Part shown: positions 42,492 to 51,369 of the stretch, piece by piece
Layout of the letters: the number at the start of each line of letters is the position of its first letter
Numbering within the stretch: position 1 is the first letter of the stretch
Origin: Viridibacillus sp050278625
Lineage (GTDB): Bacteria > Bacillota > Bacilli > Bacillales_A > Planococcaceae
Reading direction: 5' to 3'
Length of the DNA stretch: 64,000 nt
NCBI RefSeq assembly: GCF_050278625.1
Contig: NZ_JBNNTI010000006.1
Span: forward strand, 1 to 64,000
The notes under the pieces: generated by a model
Databases searched by the model: none
Told to the model about the DNA's origin: nothing
Seen by the model: the letters and a program-made list of their open reading frames with translations, nothing else
Program-made: the position numbers and the translations under genes

Positions 42492-42671
42492 ATGGATAAG
42501 CATGAAAAGCAACCAGTAAATGGCTCAATGGCAACTTCAATGGAGGAGCTTAAACAATTAGGCAAGCAAATGGATAAAATGCGTGATGGTGAGGAACTTG
42601 AACGTGATGGTCGAATACAAGATCCTGTACAGTCAGATAAAGCACCACTAATTCATCAACGTGAGGATTAA
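42492..42671 (+). CDS. Small hydrophilic protein, 59 aa, unrecognised
   Basis: ATG 42492, behind AAAGGAGCGG. Charged, Met/Glu/Lys-rich sequence (MEELKQLGKQMDKMRDGEEL) with no membrane or cysteine features. Such small acidic proteins occur in Bacillaceae, but I cannot name the family. An IS3-type remnant overlaps its last four bases from the other strand. Confidence 0.6.
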   Translation: MDKHEKQPVNGSMATSMEELKQLGKQMDKMRDGEELERDGRIQDPVQSDKAPLIHQRED

Positions 42672-42823
42672 ATAATATGGTAATGACCCCAGACACGTAC
42701 CCATCTTTTCATTTGAGATTCAGAAGGAATACCATATTTAATAGCTAATAATTTATAGCCTAAAGTACCTTTTAAATATTCTTTAACAACTTTTAATTTA
42801 AATTCATCGCTATATTTTGCCAT
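42668..42823 (-). pseudogene. IS3-family OrfA fragment
   Basis: Minus strand, 51 codons: MAKYSDEFKLKVVKEYLKGT then LGYKLLAIKYGIPSESQMKR and W-V. This is the N-terminal helix-turn-helix of IS3/IS150-type OrfA (transposase A). The remaining OrfA and all of OrfB are missing. Next to it, at 42831-42870, lies an inverted repeat. Confidence 0.8.
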
Positions 42824-42830
42824 ACAAAAA

Positions 42831-42870
42831 CACCCCAAAAGTTAGATTTTAAACTCTAACATTTGGGGTG
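42831..42870. repeat. 16-bp inverted repeat by the IS3 fragment
   Basis: CACCCCAAAAGTTAGA and TCTAACATTTGGGGTG, one mismatch, 8-nt loop. Either the end of the IS or a hairpin that blocks outside transcription into the transposase gene, as in several IS elements. Confidence 0.6.
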
Positions 42871-42903
42871 CAGCACCTATGCAGTGGGAATTTTTTTGAA
42901 TTA

Positions 42904-44202
42904 TTAAGCTAAAAAGGTTAATTGAAATGCAAATAAAATAGCAAATAAATAAAGCAAAGGATGTACTTTTTTTGCCTCTCCTTTCGCTATTTTTAAAATA
43001 GGGTAAGAGATAAATCCGAAGGCAATTCCTGTTGCGATACTTGAAGTAAGTGGCATGATTAAAATAATTAAAAATGAGGGGAAAGCTTCCTCAAATTTAT
43101 CCCATTCAATTTCTTTAATAGAACCAATCATCAACGTACCAACAATGATTAATATCGGTGAAGTAATTGCTGAAACCCCTGATACAGCATTAACTAATGG
43201 CCCAAAGAATGAAGCAACGATGAATAGAATAGCGACAGTTAAGCTAGTTAAACCTGTACGGCCACCAGCAGCAACACCAGCAGAAGATTCAACAAATGCT
43301 GTAGTTGGACTTGTACCAAACATAGCACCGAAAGTTGTAGCAACTGAGTCAGCTAACAATGCTTTGCGAGCGCGTGGTAATTTATTACCTTTCATTAAAC
43401 CCGCTTGTTTCGCAACCCCAATCATAGTACCTGTCGTATCAAAGAGTGTAACTAAAATAAATGAAAACACAACGCTATATAATCCATAAGAAATAACCTG
43501 GCTAATTGCTTCGATCGGATTCCAAACTAATACACCTTCAGGTAGATGAGGAAGTGAAACCACCTTATTAATATGCAATTGATTCGTTAAAGTTGCAACA
43601 ATACCTGTAATGATCATTCCGATGAATAAGGCGCCACTGACATTACGTACCATTAAAATTACTGTTACAAATAAACCGAATAATGTTAGTAGTACACCAG
43701 GAGAAGTCAAATCACCTAGCATCACTAAGTTACTTTCACTATCGACAATAACATTACCCATACGCAAGCCCAGGAAAGCGATAAATAAACCAATACCTGC
43801 AGCAATTGCACGTTTTAAATTTTCAGGAATTGCTATAATTAATTTTTCACGTAGTGGCGTTAGTGATAAAAGAACGAAAATAATACCTGCCACAAAAACA
43901 GCAGCAAATGCAGTTAAATAATCAACTTTACCATCTGATGATAATACGATTGAATAAGTAAAATATGCATTTAAACCCATACTTGGTCCGATAACAAGTG
44001 GATAATTCGCAAATAACGCCATCCATAAAGTTCCTATAACGATAGCAATTATAGTCGCTATGAACACTTGGTCAAGTGGAACCCCAGATGCAGCTAACAT
44101 ACTTGGATTCACAACAACGATGTATATCATTGTAAAGAATGTAGTCATGCCTGCTATTAGTTCAGTCTTAACATTCGTTCCATTTTCCTTTAAACGAAAC
44201 AT
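42904..44202 (-). CDS. NCS2 family purine permease (PbuG/PbuO type)
   Basis: About 432 aa from ATG 44202, with AGAGAGGG upstream on the minus strand; the extension to 44232 lacks a better site. Twelve to fourteen membrane segments. TELIAGMTTFFTMIYIVVVN and GPSMGLNAYFTYS, TLFDTTGTMIGVAKQAGLM and GTSPTTAFVESSAGVAAGGR match the AzgA-like hypoxanthine/guanine/adenine permeases. Upstream (44258-44311) two copies of a 17-nt repeat could be regulatory. Which purine it carries is not deducible. Confidence 0.88.
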   Translation of the reverse strand: MFRLKENGTNVKTELIAGMTTFFTMIYIVVVNPSMLAASGVPLDQVFIATIIAIVIGTLWMALFANYPLVIGPSMGLNAYFTYSIVLSSDGKVDYLTAFAAVFVAGIIFVLLSLTPLREKLIIAIPENLKRAIAAGIGLFIAFLGLRMGNVIVDSESNLVMLGDLTSPGVLLTLFGLFVTVILMVRNVSGALFIGMIITGIVATLTNQLHINKVVSLPHLPEGVLVWNPIEAISQVISYGLYSVVFSFILVTLFDTTGTMIGVAKQAGLMKGNKLPRARKALLADSVATTFGAMFGTSPTTAFVESSAGVAAGGRTGLTSLTVAILFIVASFFGPLVNAVSGVSAITSPILIIVGTLMIGSIKEIEWDKFEEAFPSFLIILIMPLTSSIATGIAFGFISYPILKIAKGEAKKVHPLLYLFAILFAFQLTFLA

Positions 44203-44257
44203 CCTAATACCCTCTCTCTTGGAAATGAACAATTTTTATAACGCGAAGTACTATATT

Positions 44258-44345
44258 CGTTCCTATTAGAGAAATTATACGCGAAATAATGATTGTTCCT
44301 ATTCGAGAAATCAACTGTTTTTCTCAAAATCGTTATTCTCGAAAT
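44258..44345. promoter_or_regulatory. Repeated motif upstream of purine permease
   Basis: GTTCCTATTAGAGAAAT (44259-44275) and GTTCCTATTCGAGAAAT (44295-44311) lie 36 bp apart; a partial TTCTCGAAAT follows. On the minus strand the core is AGGAACAAT, which resembles part of the PurR box (GAACWWT) at 10 of 13 positions in one copy. Could be an operator for the divergent permease or aldo/keto reductase. No guanine riboswitch core was seen. Confidence 0.35.
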
Positions 44346-44404
44346 AATTTGATTATATTTGTATAATAAAATTAAATTAATCAATTAGAAGGAGTTGTGC
44401 TAAT

Positions 44405-45238
44405 GTGTTGAATATTACATCTACAAAACCACTACATAACGGCGTGGGAATGCCACGTTTTGGACTTGGCGTATACAAAATGACTGATCGTGAAGAGGCG
44501 ATTCAAGCGATGACTACTGCAATTGATACGGGTTATATCGCAATTGACACCGCTTCTCTATATAACAATGAGGTTGAGGTTGGGGAAGCAGTCAGAGCTT
44601 CTAATGTAAAACGTGAAGATTTATTCATTACATCAAAAGTTTGGAACACAGATCAAGGTTATGATGAAACTTTACGTGCTTTTGAAATATCATTAAAGAA
44701 ATTAGATATAGACTATTTAGATTTATATTTAACTCATTGGGCAGTACCTGACAAATATAAAGACACATATCGTGCGATTGAACGTCTTTATGATGAAAAA
44801 CTACTCCGTGCAACAGGTGTTTCTAATCATCAAATTCACCATCTAGAAGAAATCTTTGCTACAGCTAATGTCAAACCGATGGTCAACCAAATCGAAGTAC
44901 ACCCATATTTAACCCAAGTAGAAGTGCGTGACTTCTGTGCAGTAAATGACATCGCCGTTACTGCATGGTCTCCGTTAGCAAGAGGCAAAATTGTGGAAGA
45001 TACAGCTATCACTAGTATTGGCCAAAAATACGGAAAATCTGCAGCACAAGTTATAATTCGTTGGCATTTACAGTTGGATAATATTGTGATTCCAAAATCT
45101 GTAACACCAAGTCGTATAAAAGCAAACGCTGATGTATTCGATTTTGAACTGACAAATGAAGACATGCAATTAATCAGTGCATTAAACAAAGACGAAAGAA
45201 CCGGCGCACATCCAGATCATTTTAGTTTTAAGTTTTAA
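44405..45238 (+). CDS. Aldo/keto reductase (diketogluconate reductase-like)
   Basis: 277 aa from GTG 44405, behind AAGGAG. Catalytic tetrad visible: Asp in IAIDTASLYNNE with Tyr six residues on, Lys in FITSKVWN, His in DLYLTHWAVP. KPMVNQIEVHPYL and VIPKSVTPSRIKANADVFDF are the family signatures. NADPH-dependent reduction of aldehydes or ketones; natural substrate unknown. Confidence 0.92.
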   Translation: MLNITSTKPLHNGVGMPRFGLGVYKMTDREEAIQAMTTAIDTGYIAIDTASLYNNEVEVGEAVRASNVKREDLFITSKVWNTDQGYDETLRAFEISLKKLDIDYLDLYLTHWAVPDKYKDTYRAIERLYDEKLLRATGVSNHQIHHLEEIFATANVKPMVNQIEVHPYLTQVEVRDFCAVNDIAVTAWSPLARGKIVEDTAITSIGQKYGKSAAQVIIRWHLQLDNIVIPKSVTPSRIKANADVFDFELTNEDMQLISALNKDERTGAHPDHFSFKF

Positions 45239-45305
45239 TATTGAAGATACTCGTTCAGTTGCGGATCACGTTAGAAGACGGAGTTTTTTTATTTTATTGC
45301 TTGAA

Positions 45306-45556
45306 AAAGAGGACGTGAGTAGGGCTAAAGGGAGAGTGAGTAGGGCTAAAGGGAGAGTGAGTAGCGCCAAAGGGAGAGTGAGTAGGGCTAAAGGGAGAGT
45401 GAGTAGCGCTAAAGCCAGTGAGAAGCGCTAAAGCCAGTGAGTAGCGCCAAAGGGAGAGTGAGAAGCGCTAAAGCCAGTGAGAAGCGCTAAAGCCAGTGAG
45501 TAGCGCTAAAGCCAGTGAGTAGGGCCAAAGCCGCCAAAGCAGAGCCAGAGTGAGTA
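45306..45556 (+). repeat. Degenerate tandem repeat (AGTGAGTAGCGCTAAAG unit)
   Basis: About a dozen tandem units, 17-20 bp each, alternating AGTGAGTAGGGCTAAAGGG-like and AGTGAGAAGCGCTAAAGCC-like versions, fill 250 bp between the aldo/keto reductase and the pseudouridine synthase. No ORF, no clear hairpin. Tandem minisatellite, possibly unstable in length. Confidence 0.85.
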
Positions 45557-45632
45557 ACACCTATCCACTCCACTCCTCCAAATAAAAAAGTATCTCCAAG
45601 CAATAAACTGCTCGGAGATACTATATTAATAT

Positions 45633-46478
45633 TTATTGATCAATAATCTCCATTTTTTTATCTGTGAATGGATGAGTAAATTGAAGTTTTCTTGCGTGTA
45701 GAGAATAATCGCCAGATGCTGTTTCTCTTGCATCATATAAAGTATCTCCGACAATTGGGTGACCTATATGTGAAAGGTGGACACGAATTTGATGCGTACG
45801 TCCTGTTTCTAATACAAGATTGACGATTGTTGAATATTGCAGATGACGAACAACTTCAAAGTTTGTAATAGCCATTTGTCCTTCGGGTGCAACACGACGT
45901 CGAGTACCATGGTGGCGATCTTTAGCAATTGCTTCGCGAATTGTTCCTTTGCGTTCCTTCATATGGCCTTGAACTTCAGCTTCGTAAACGCGAAGGATTT
46001 TCTTCTCTTCTAACAAACGGTCGAAAATAGATTTTGCGATTGGATGTTTAGCAACGAGTAAAAGTCCGGCTGTACCTTGGTCCAGACGATGTACATGTTC
46101 TGCGTACACGCCACCTTGGTCTTGTATATATTTCATAACATGATTCATGCATGTAAAGCGATCCCAAAGATCATTTGGATGTGTAGCCATACCTTTTGGT
46201 TTAGAAACGATTAAGCAATGTGGATCTTCGTACACTACTTTAACTTCGCATTCACGAGTTGCTTCATATGAAGATTCAGGGACATCCATAGTGATGACGA
46301 TCTCCATACCTTTTGGACGAGGGTCTTTCCATTGTAAAAGTTCGCCATTTGTATCTGAGATGGCTTTTGTCATACGTAATTCATGTACAGTCTTTTTACC
46401 AAGCCTCCACTGTTCACGGAGTAGCTCTTCAATTGTTTGGTTATCTTCTAGAATCGTAAAAGTCCAAGATTGTTTCAT
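45633..46478 (-). CDS. RluA-family pseudouridine synthase
   Basis: About 281 aa from ATG 46478, preceded by GGAGGAATAATA; the longer frame to 46523 has no site. An N-terminal S4-like segment (~1-60), then HRLDQGTAGLLLVAKHPIAK with the catalytic Asp. Matches RluA/RluD enzymes that isomerise uridines in 23S rRNA or tRNA. The exact target cannot be read. Ends at TTA 45633, near a terminator-like hairpin. Confidence 0.9.
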   Translation of the reverse strand: MKQSWTFTILEDNQTIEELLREQWRLGKKTVHELRMTKAISDTNGELLQWKDPRPKGMEIVITMDVPESSYEATRECEVKVVYEDPHCLIVSKPKGMATHPNDLWDRFTCMNHVMKYIQDQGGVYAEHVHRLDQGTAGLLLVAKHPIAKSIFDRLLEEKKILRVYEAEVQGHMKERKGTIREAIAKDRHHGTRRRVAPEGQMAITNFEVVRHLQYSTIVNLVLETGRTHQIRVHLSHIGHPIVGDTLYDARETASGDYSLHARKLQFTHPFTDKKMEIIDQ

Positions 46479-46540
46479 TATTATTCCTCCATTAAAAGAA
46501 GGATTACGTTGTTTGTACAACATAATCCTTACTAGTTGTA

Positions 46541-47011
46541 TTATTTCACGAGATCAGTTTGTTTTAGGAATGCTTCGAAAGTAGCCTTATCAGCATCGCC
46601 TTCCATATGTTGAATCTCTTTACCATCTTTAAAGTAAGAAAGTGTTGGCGTTGCTTTGATGTTGTACTTGTCATCTACTTCATACTCATCTAAGTTTAAT
46701 TGATCGATGTGTACACCTAATTTTTTTGCTATTGGCATTAATTTAGGTGTTGCAGCTCTACAATGTGTACACTCTGGACTGAAGAAGTATACCACTGTTG
46801 GGTCGCCTTTAGATAGCTTTTTCTCAAGTTCTGTCGGTGTGATGATGTTTTGATAGTTTTTATCACTAAGTAAATCAATTGTAGATTGTTTTAAATCGTC
46901 TTTGTCATAAAGGTTTGCTTTTAATTTTTCTTCATTTCCTTGATTGTTTAAGAAGATGATTAGTCCAAATAAGAGAACAATCACGCCGGCAATGATTAAT
47001 AGCTTTTTCAA
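46541..47011 (-). CDS. Membrane-anchored thioredoxin-like protein
   Basis: 156 aa. Membrane anchor ~2-22 (LLIIAGVIVLLFGLIIFLNN), then a thioredoxin fold with redox motif CTHC in FFSPECTHCRAATPKL and cis-Pro in ATPTLSYF. Together with the BdbC-like protein encoded one base upstream it makes a disulfide-exchange pair outside the membrane, similar to BdbD/BdbC or YneN-type systems. Direction (oxidase or reductase) is uncertain. Confidence 0.87.
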   Translation of the reverse strand: MKKLLIIAGVIVLLFGLIIFLNNQGNEEKLKANLYDKDDLKQSTIDLLSDKNYQNIITPTELEKKLSKGDPTVVYFFSPECTHCRAATPKLMPIAKKLGVHIDQLNLDEYEVDDKYNIKATPTLSYFKDGKEIQHMEGDADKATFEAFLKQTDLVK

Positions 47012-47437
47012 TTATTTTTCCTCCTTCGATGCTTTTAACAAGTAAAAGCTTGCTCCTGCGATTAAGACAAATGCTGTTAATGCAAGGAATGGGATGGTGA
47101 TGAAGCCAAACCAGTTAATATATTGCCCTGTACAAGGCACACGACCACATGTAATTGCAGAGCTCGATAAAAATTCGAACTTTTGAATGCCATAATGATA
47201 GATGGCAATACAGCCCCCGATTATGGAGAAAACAGCTAAAGTTACCGCAATACGTGCATTTTTTTGAATATAAGCCACAGTTGTAATGATGACAATTGGG
47301 TACATTAAAATACGTTGATACCAACAAAGCTTACAAGGTTCGTATTGTTGGATTTCTGAAAAAAATAGGGAGCCAAGCATTGCGACCAATGAGACAACCC
47401 ATATGAATAGTAAACTATTCTCAACTTTTTTTGTCAT
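47012..47437 (-). CDS. bdbC: DsbB/BdbC-like disulfide oxidoreductase
   Basis: 141 aa with four membrane segments. CKLCWYQRILMYP contains the CxxC near the second helix, and CGRVPCTGQY the second Cys pair in the periplasm-facing loop, both classic for BdbC. It passes electrons from thioredoxin-like partners to quinone. The gene is one base from its thioredoxin partner. Confidence 0.92.
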   Translation of the reverse strand: MTKKVENSLLFIWVVSLVAMLGSLFFSEIQQYEPCKLCWYQRILMYPIVIITTVAYIQKNARIAVTLAVFSIIGGCIAIYHYGIQKFEFLSSSAITCGRVPCTGQYINWFGFITIPFLALTAFVLIAGASFYLLKASKEEK

Positions 47438-47567
47438 ATAAAAATCTCCTATTATTAGAGTATTTCCCTTTGAATTATATAGGGAATGAGAATATATGTA
47501 AAATATTTATTCTTGATAAAAAATTCTTTAAAGAGCTTTCTTGTGAAGGTGTAATGTCTAAATAACT

Positions 47568-47911
47568 AATGCTGGTCGATATAAGTGTTCAGATGTAACG
47601 GATAATGGGTATATTATCAAGCATAATCTAGATAGCTATAATTTATACGGAATCGAAATCATAGAAGACTCAAATTATCAATGAATGAAAGTGGGGCAAC
47701 GTCTTTATGATGCACGAATAGATTTGGCTCGTCAATTCAATTTGAAATCTATTATTTAGGGGACGTATTCCAATCTATCATAAGCAATTCGTGGAGTATT
47801 CAATGATGATGTTGATTTGAAGTTTTAGGAGCCAACGATAAGTGTTATTGTTGCTTATTTGAAAGATCGTCGTCATGATGTATACCGTTTAAAATATTTT
47901 AAAGAGTAAAA
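47568..47911 (+). pseudogene. GNAT acetyltransferase remnant
   Basis: One frame gives VTDNGYIIKHNLDSYNLYGI, a TGA, MKVGQRLYDARIDLARQFNL, TAG, and then in another frame GRIPIYHK. The middle part (GQRLYDARIDLARQFNLKSI) matches the acetyl-CoA binding helix of GNAT enzymes, and RIPIYHK the following strand. At least four stops or shifts, so dead. Terminated at 47919. Confidence 0.65.
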
Positions 47912-47918
47912 AGTTTAT

Positions 47919-47955
47919 ACTACCTTATTTTATGAATAGATAAGGTAGTTTTTTC
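47919..47955 (+). terminator. Terminator before the two-component operon
   Basis: ACTACCTTAT and ATAAGGTAGT form a 10-bp stem followed by TTTTTTC. Confidence 0.85.
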
Positions 47956-48065
47956 TATTTTCTCGGTCAAAAGGATGAGGGCTATTTCATGCGAAGGTAT
48001 GACAGGCAGTGTTATCATAGTAGATACAATATATTTATGGATGGAAAAAGGAAGGAGGCAATTAC

Positions 48066-49181
48066 ATGCAGCCAAATGATCATTCTAACATCAGTTTACT
48101 CAAGGAAATTGCCGAACTTCTAAATGAAGAAACTGAAATTCAAGCAATGTTGCAAGGCGCTTTGCGAAAGTTTTTAGCAGGTACGAATTTTGAAACAGGT
48201 TGGGTATTTTTTATAAATAAAAAAGGTAAACATGAGCTTATAGCACATGATAATTTGCCACAAGCTTTAAAGCATAATAAGTGCCATTTTTTAGAAAAGG
48301 GTGGCTGTTGGTGCGTATCACGATATCGTAACAATGAATTAAAAAAAGCATCTAATATAATTGAATGTCAACGTATTGAAAGTGCCAACGCAGCTGAACT
48401 AGAGGGTGATGGAGGCATTACTCATCATGCAACAGTCCCATTGCAATCTGGGCAGGAGCGCTTTGGACTATTAAATGTAGCTACGCCAAACACCGTCAGT
48501 TTTTCTGATGATGAGCTTGCTCTGTTAGAATCAGTTGCCTTTCAAATGGGTTCCGCGATTAAACGTATTTTACTAACAAAACAAGAACAGCAAATGGCAC
48601 TAGTAGAAGAGAGAAATCGATTGGCGAGGGATTTACATGATTCAGTGAATCAATTATTATTCTCTGTTACGTTAACATCTCGTGCAGGAATTGAAATGGC
48701 TGAGCAATCAGAATTGAAGGAAACGTTTAAGGAAATTCAAAATTTAACACAGGAAGCCTTAACAGAAATGCGTGCTTTAATCTGGCAGTTACGTCCTAAA
48801 GGATTAGAAAGTGGCTTAATGGAGGCGATTAAAGGTTATGCAGAAATGTTAGGCCTTAACCTATCTGTGAATGTTTCAGGTGTTTTACAATTGCCTTCTC
48901 GTGTAGAAGAAACGTTATTTCGTATCACACAGGAAGGACTAAATAACGTACGCAAGCATTCGGGTGTAAAGGATGCAGAAATTTTTGTCATTATTACACA
49001 GTCAGATGTGTTGTTAGTAATTAAAGATGAAGGTAGGGGATTCCAAGTAGACTCACTTGTGAATTTGCCATCAATCGGTTTGCAAAGCATGAGAGATCGT
49101 GCAAAAGCACTAGGCGGTAAGGTTGATTGGGTGAGCAATATAGGAAGGGGAACGGAAATTTTAATCCGTCTACCATATTAA
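48066..49181 (+). CDS. AirS-like sensor kinase with GAF and Cys cluster
   Basis: 371 aa, ATG behind AAGGAAGGAGG, no membrane segments. GAF domain ~5-170 carries Cys in KCHFLEKGGCWC and IIECQRI, four cysteines spaced as in the oxygen/redox-sensing AirS kinases that bind [2Fe-2S]. His box ARDLHDSVNQLLFSVTLTSR (~195) of the HPK7 (NarX/LiaS) class, then ATPase motifs RITQEGLNNVRKHS and DEGRGF. It should phosphorylate the LuxR-type regulator encoded 11 nt downstream. Redox role is inferred from the Cys pattern. Confidence 0.82.
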   Translation: MQPNDHSNISLLKEIAELLNEETEIQAMLQGALRKFLAGTNFETGWVFFINKKGKHELIAHDNLPQALKHNKCHFLEKGGCWCVSRYRNNELKKASNIIECQRIESANAAELEGDGGITHHATVPLQSGQERFGLLNVATPNTVSFSDDELALLESVAFQMGSAIKRILLTKQEQQMALVEERNRLARDLHDSVNQLLFSVTLTSRAGIEMAEQSELKETFKEIQNLTQEALTEMRALIWQLRPKGLESGLMEAIKGYAEMLGLNLSVNVSGVLQLPSRVEETLFRITQEGLNNVRKHSGVKDAEIFVIITQSDVLLVIKDEGRGFQVDSLVNLPSIGLQSMRDRAKALGGKVDWVSNIGRGTEILIRLPY

Positions 49182-49192
49182 GGGGGATTTCG

Positions 49193-49840
49193 ATGATTAG
49201 AGTATTAATCGCAGACGATCACCATGTTGTAAGAAGAGGATTATTATTTTTTCTGAAAACGCAGAAGGATATAGAGGTTATTGGTGAAGCTAAAAATGGT
49301 AAGGAAGCAGTGGCATTAACGTCGGAACTAAAGCCGGATATTGTTTTAATGGACTTGGTCATGCCTGAGTTAGATGGTATCCAAGCTACAAAACGTATTA
49401 AGGAAAAATTTCCTAACACGCAAGTTTTAATGCTAACAAGTTTTTCGGATAGCGATCATGTTATCCCTGCGATTGAAGCTGGTGCTGCAGGGTACCAGTT
49501 GAAAGATATTGAACCAGATGAATTGGTGACATCAATTCGTAGAATAATGGCAGGAGAAAATACATTGCATCCACAAGCGACAACACAACTTATTAAAAGT
49601 CGTGAGATGCAAGAAGATTTGCCACATATGAAGCATACTTTAACACCTCGAGAACGTGATGTACTAGCTGAATTAACTAAAGGTAAGAGTAATAGAGAAA
49701 TTGCATCCTCACTATTTGTTACAGAGAAAACAGTGAAGACACATATTTCGAATATTTTTTCTAAGTTAGAAGTACAAGATCGCACACAAGCGGCACTTTA
49801 TGCAGTAAAGCATGGCTTAACTGAATCGAGTGAACAATAA
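49193..49840 (+). CDS. NarL/LuxR-type response regulator
   Basis: 215 aa from ATG 49193, with AAGGGGGAT upstream; the longer frame from 49127 overlaps the kinase. Receiver Asp in IVLMDLVMPELDG, C-terminal LuxR helix-turn-helix (LTPRERDVLAELTKGKSNRE, then VKTHISNIFSKL). Partner of the AirS-like kinase. A short hairpin (AGCTGTCCTA/AAGACAGCT) follows at ~49850-49886. Confidence 0.92.
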   Translation: MIRVLIADDHHVVRRGLLFFLKTQKDIEVIGEAKNGKEAVALTSELKPDIVLMDLVMPELDGIQATKRIKEKFPNTQVLMLTSFSDSDHVIPAIEAGAAGYQLKDIEPDELVTSIRRIMAGENTLHPQATTQLIKSREMQEDLPHMKHTLTPRERDVLAELTKGKSNREIASSLFVTEKTVKTHISNIFSKLEVQDRTQAALYAVKHGLTESSEQ

Positions 49841-49892
49841 TAGAAGAAAAGCTGTCCTATAGTCATCGATATGACTAATAAGACAGCTTTTT

Positions 49893-50975
49893 TCAACGTT
49901 TTTTCTGTGGTTTTTGGCGTATGGTTTTTGAAACCTGTTTCCATTTATTACGTTCAGCAATTTGTGCTTGAGCGTTAGTCTTTCTTTCGGTATAAGCTAA
50001 TTCACGTTTTAGCTTTATATAGCTGTTGTATCGTTTGTTTGTCAGCGTTCCTTCATGAATGGCAATTTGTACGGCGCATCCAGGTTCACGCTTATGTTCA
50101 CAATCTCTAAAGCGACACTGAGTTGATAATTCCTCTATATCTTTAAAACTGCTATCTAAGCTTTCACCTTGATCCCATAATTGAAACTCGCGCATTCCGG
50201 GGGTATCAATTAATAAGCCACCGCCTGGAATTTTAAATAATTCTCGGTGTGTAGTGGTATGGCGACCTTTATCATCATCCTCACGAACTTCTTGGACGAA
50301 CATTACTTCAGAGCCACAAAGTGCATTAGTTAAAGAAGATTTACCAACACCAGATGAACCTAAAAGTGCAGCTGTCTTGCCATCTACTAGTAATTGTTGA
50401 AGTTCATTAATACCTTCACCAGTAAAACTACTTACTGTATAGATGGGGACACCAAAAGCAACGGATTCTGCTGCTTGAATAAATGGCTCTACATCCTCAC
50501 ATAAATCTTTTTTTGTTAATACGATGATTGGAGTCGCACCTGAGTCCCAGGCAGCGATTAGATAGCGCTCTAATCTCCGTAGATTAAAATCTAAGTTCAA
50601 ACTCATAATTAAAAAAACGATGTCAACGTTGACCGCAATTAATTGCTCTGCAGTAGTAGCACCTGCGACTTTACGCGAAAACAAAGAAGTGCGTGGCAAT
50701 ACAGCATGAATAATCGCTTTTTCTTCACCAGGCATTTGTTCAACTAATGCCCAATCGCCAACTGCAGGGAAATCACGTCGTTCAAAAGCGGTATGTTGGA
50801 AGCTTCCCGATGGACTGGATAGCCATTCTCCTTGTTCCGTAATTACACGGTAAGAATGCTTATGCTCTAGTAATACACGTCCGGGAATTGTTTTTGCTAA
50901 TTTATTTGAAGCTTGGGCGATTTTATATTTTTCTTCCCAAGTTGTATTCCAGCCGAAATCTTGTAATTTTGTCAT
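49893..50975 (-). CDS. rsgA: Ribosome small subunit GTPase RsgA (YjeQ family)
   Basis: 360 aa with OB-fold N-terminus and permuted GTPase: VLTKKD (G4), GSSGVGKSSLTNAL (G1), DTPGM (G3), and a zinc site CRFRDCEHKREPGCAV. It assists late 30S maturation. Many Bacillaceae carry more than one copy; this one has a longer N-terminal extension (~1-60) than the canonical gene, so it is probably the accessory paralogue. Confidence 0.88.
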   Translation of the reverse strand: MTKLQDFGWNTTWEEKYKIAQASNKLAKTIPGRVLLEHKHSYRVITEQGEWLSSPSGSFQHTAFERRDFPAVGDWALVEQMPGEEKAIIHAVLPRTSLFSRKVAGATTAEQLIAVNVDIVFLIMSLNLDFNLRRLERYLIAAWDSGATPIIVLTKKDLCEDVEPFIQAAESVAFGVPIYTVSSFTGEGINELQQLLVDGKTAALLGSSGVGKSSLTNALCGSEVMFVQEVREDDDKGRHTTTHRELFKIPGGGLLIDTPGMREFQLWDQGESLDSSFKDIEELSTQCRFRDCEHKREPGCAVQIAIHEGTLTNKRYNSYIKLKRELAYTERKTNAQAQIAERNKWKQVSKTIRQKPQKKR

Positions 50976-51039
50976 TTGTAAATCCTCCTATTGTGTGTGT
51001 AGAGATATTGAGCCGAGGTAACTGTTTTTGAAAGTGGGT
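50976..51039. other. Upstream region of rsgA
   Basis: Short stretch before the repeat block. Minus-strand TAGGAGG near 50985 is the rsgA ribosome-binding site (start 50975). Nothing else seen. Confidence 0.5.
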
Positions 51040-51300
51040 CCTCAGCATTTAATTAAGATATCCAGCTTCACACGCCAGCTACTCGGGTCACTTCGGTCTC
51101 TCGACACAAGACAAAAAGCGTCTTGTGTTCGAGCCCTCCAGTGCCAGTCATAGCTAAACAGTCGTGTTCAGCATTTAATAAGATATCCAGCTTCAGGCGC
51201 TAACGGCTCGGGTCGTTTCAGTCGGTCGCTCAAAGTCAAAGAGTGACTTTGGCTTCCGCCTTCCAACGACCTCGCCGCTGAACTAGCGCCTTCAGCATTT
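51040..51300 (+). repeat. Dispersed intergenic repeat, two tandem copies
   Basis: CAGCATTTAATTAAGATATC and CAGCATTTAATAAGATATCC head two ~120-bp blocks (1045-like at 51045 and 51168), both containing CTCGGGTC(A/G)(C/T)TTC(G/A)GTC and a GACTTTG/CTTGTG palindromic arm. A third CAGCATTTAA is at 51293. Such GC-rich intergenic blocks are probably a species-specific repeat family. No ORF. Confidence 0.7.
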
Positions 51301-51308
51301 AAGATAAA

Positions 51309-51342
51309 AAAAACTGTAGCTGCAAATCGGCAGCTACAGTTT
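51309..51342 (-). terminator. Terminator of the 24-aa ORF
   Basis: AAACTGTAGCTGC and GCAGCTACAGTTT, a perfect 13-bp stem with a 6-nt loop; the minus strand continues with a T-run. Ends the transcript of the short ORF at 51370-51444. Confidence 0.8.
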
Positions 51343-51369
51343 ATACACGCACAATAAAAGAAAGTATCC

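Noticed and set aside
43055..44269. Plus-strand frames across the purine permease
   Set aside because: Antisense shadows of hydrophobic helices; no start site or known domain.
44258..44345. Guanine/purine riboswitch before the NCS2 permease
   Set aside because: The conserved core (TATAATCC...GTCTCTACC-like loops) is absent; only short repeats were found.
45306..45556. CRISPR array in the tandem repeat block
   Set aside because: Repeats are contiguous and degenerate, with no unique spacers of constant size.
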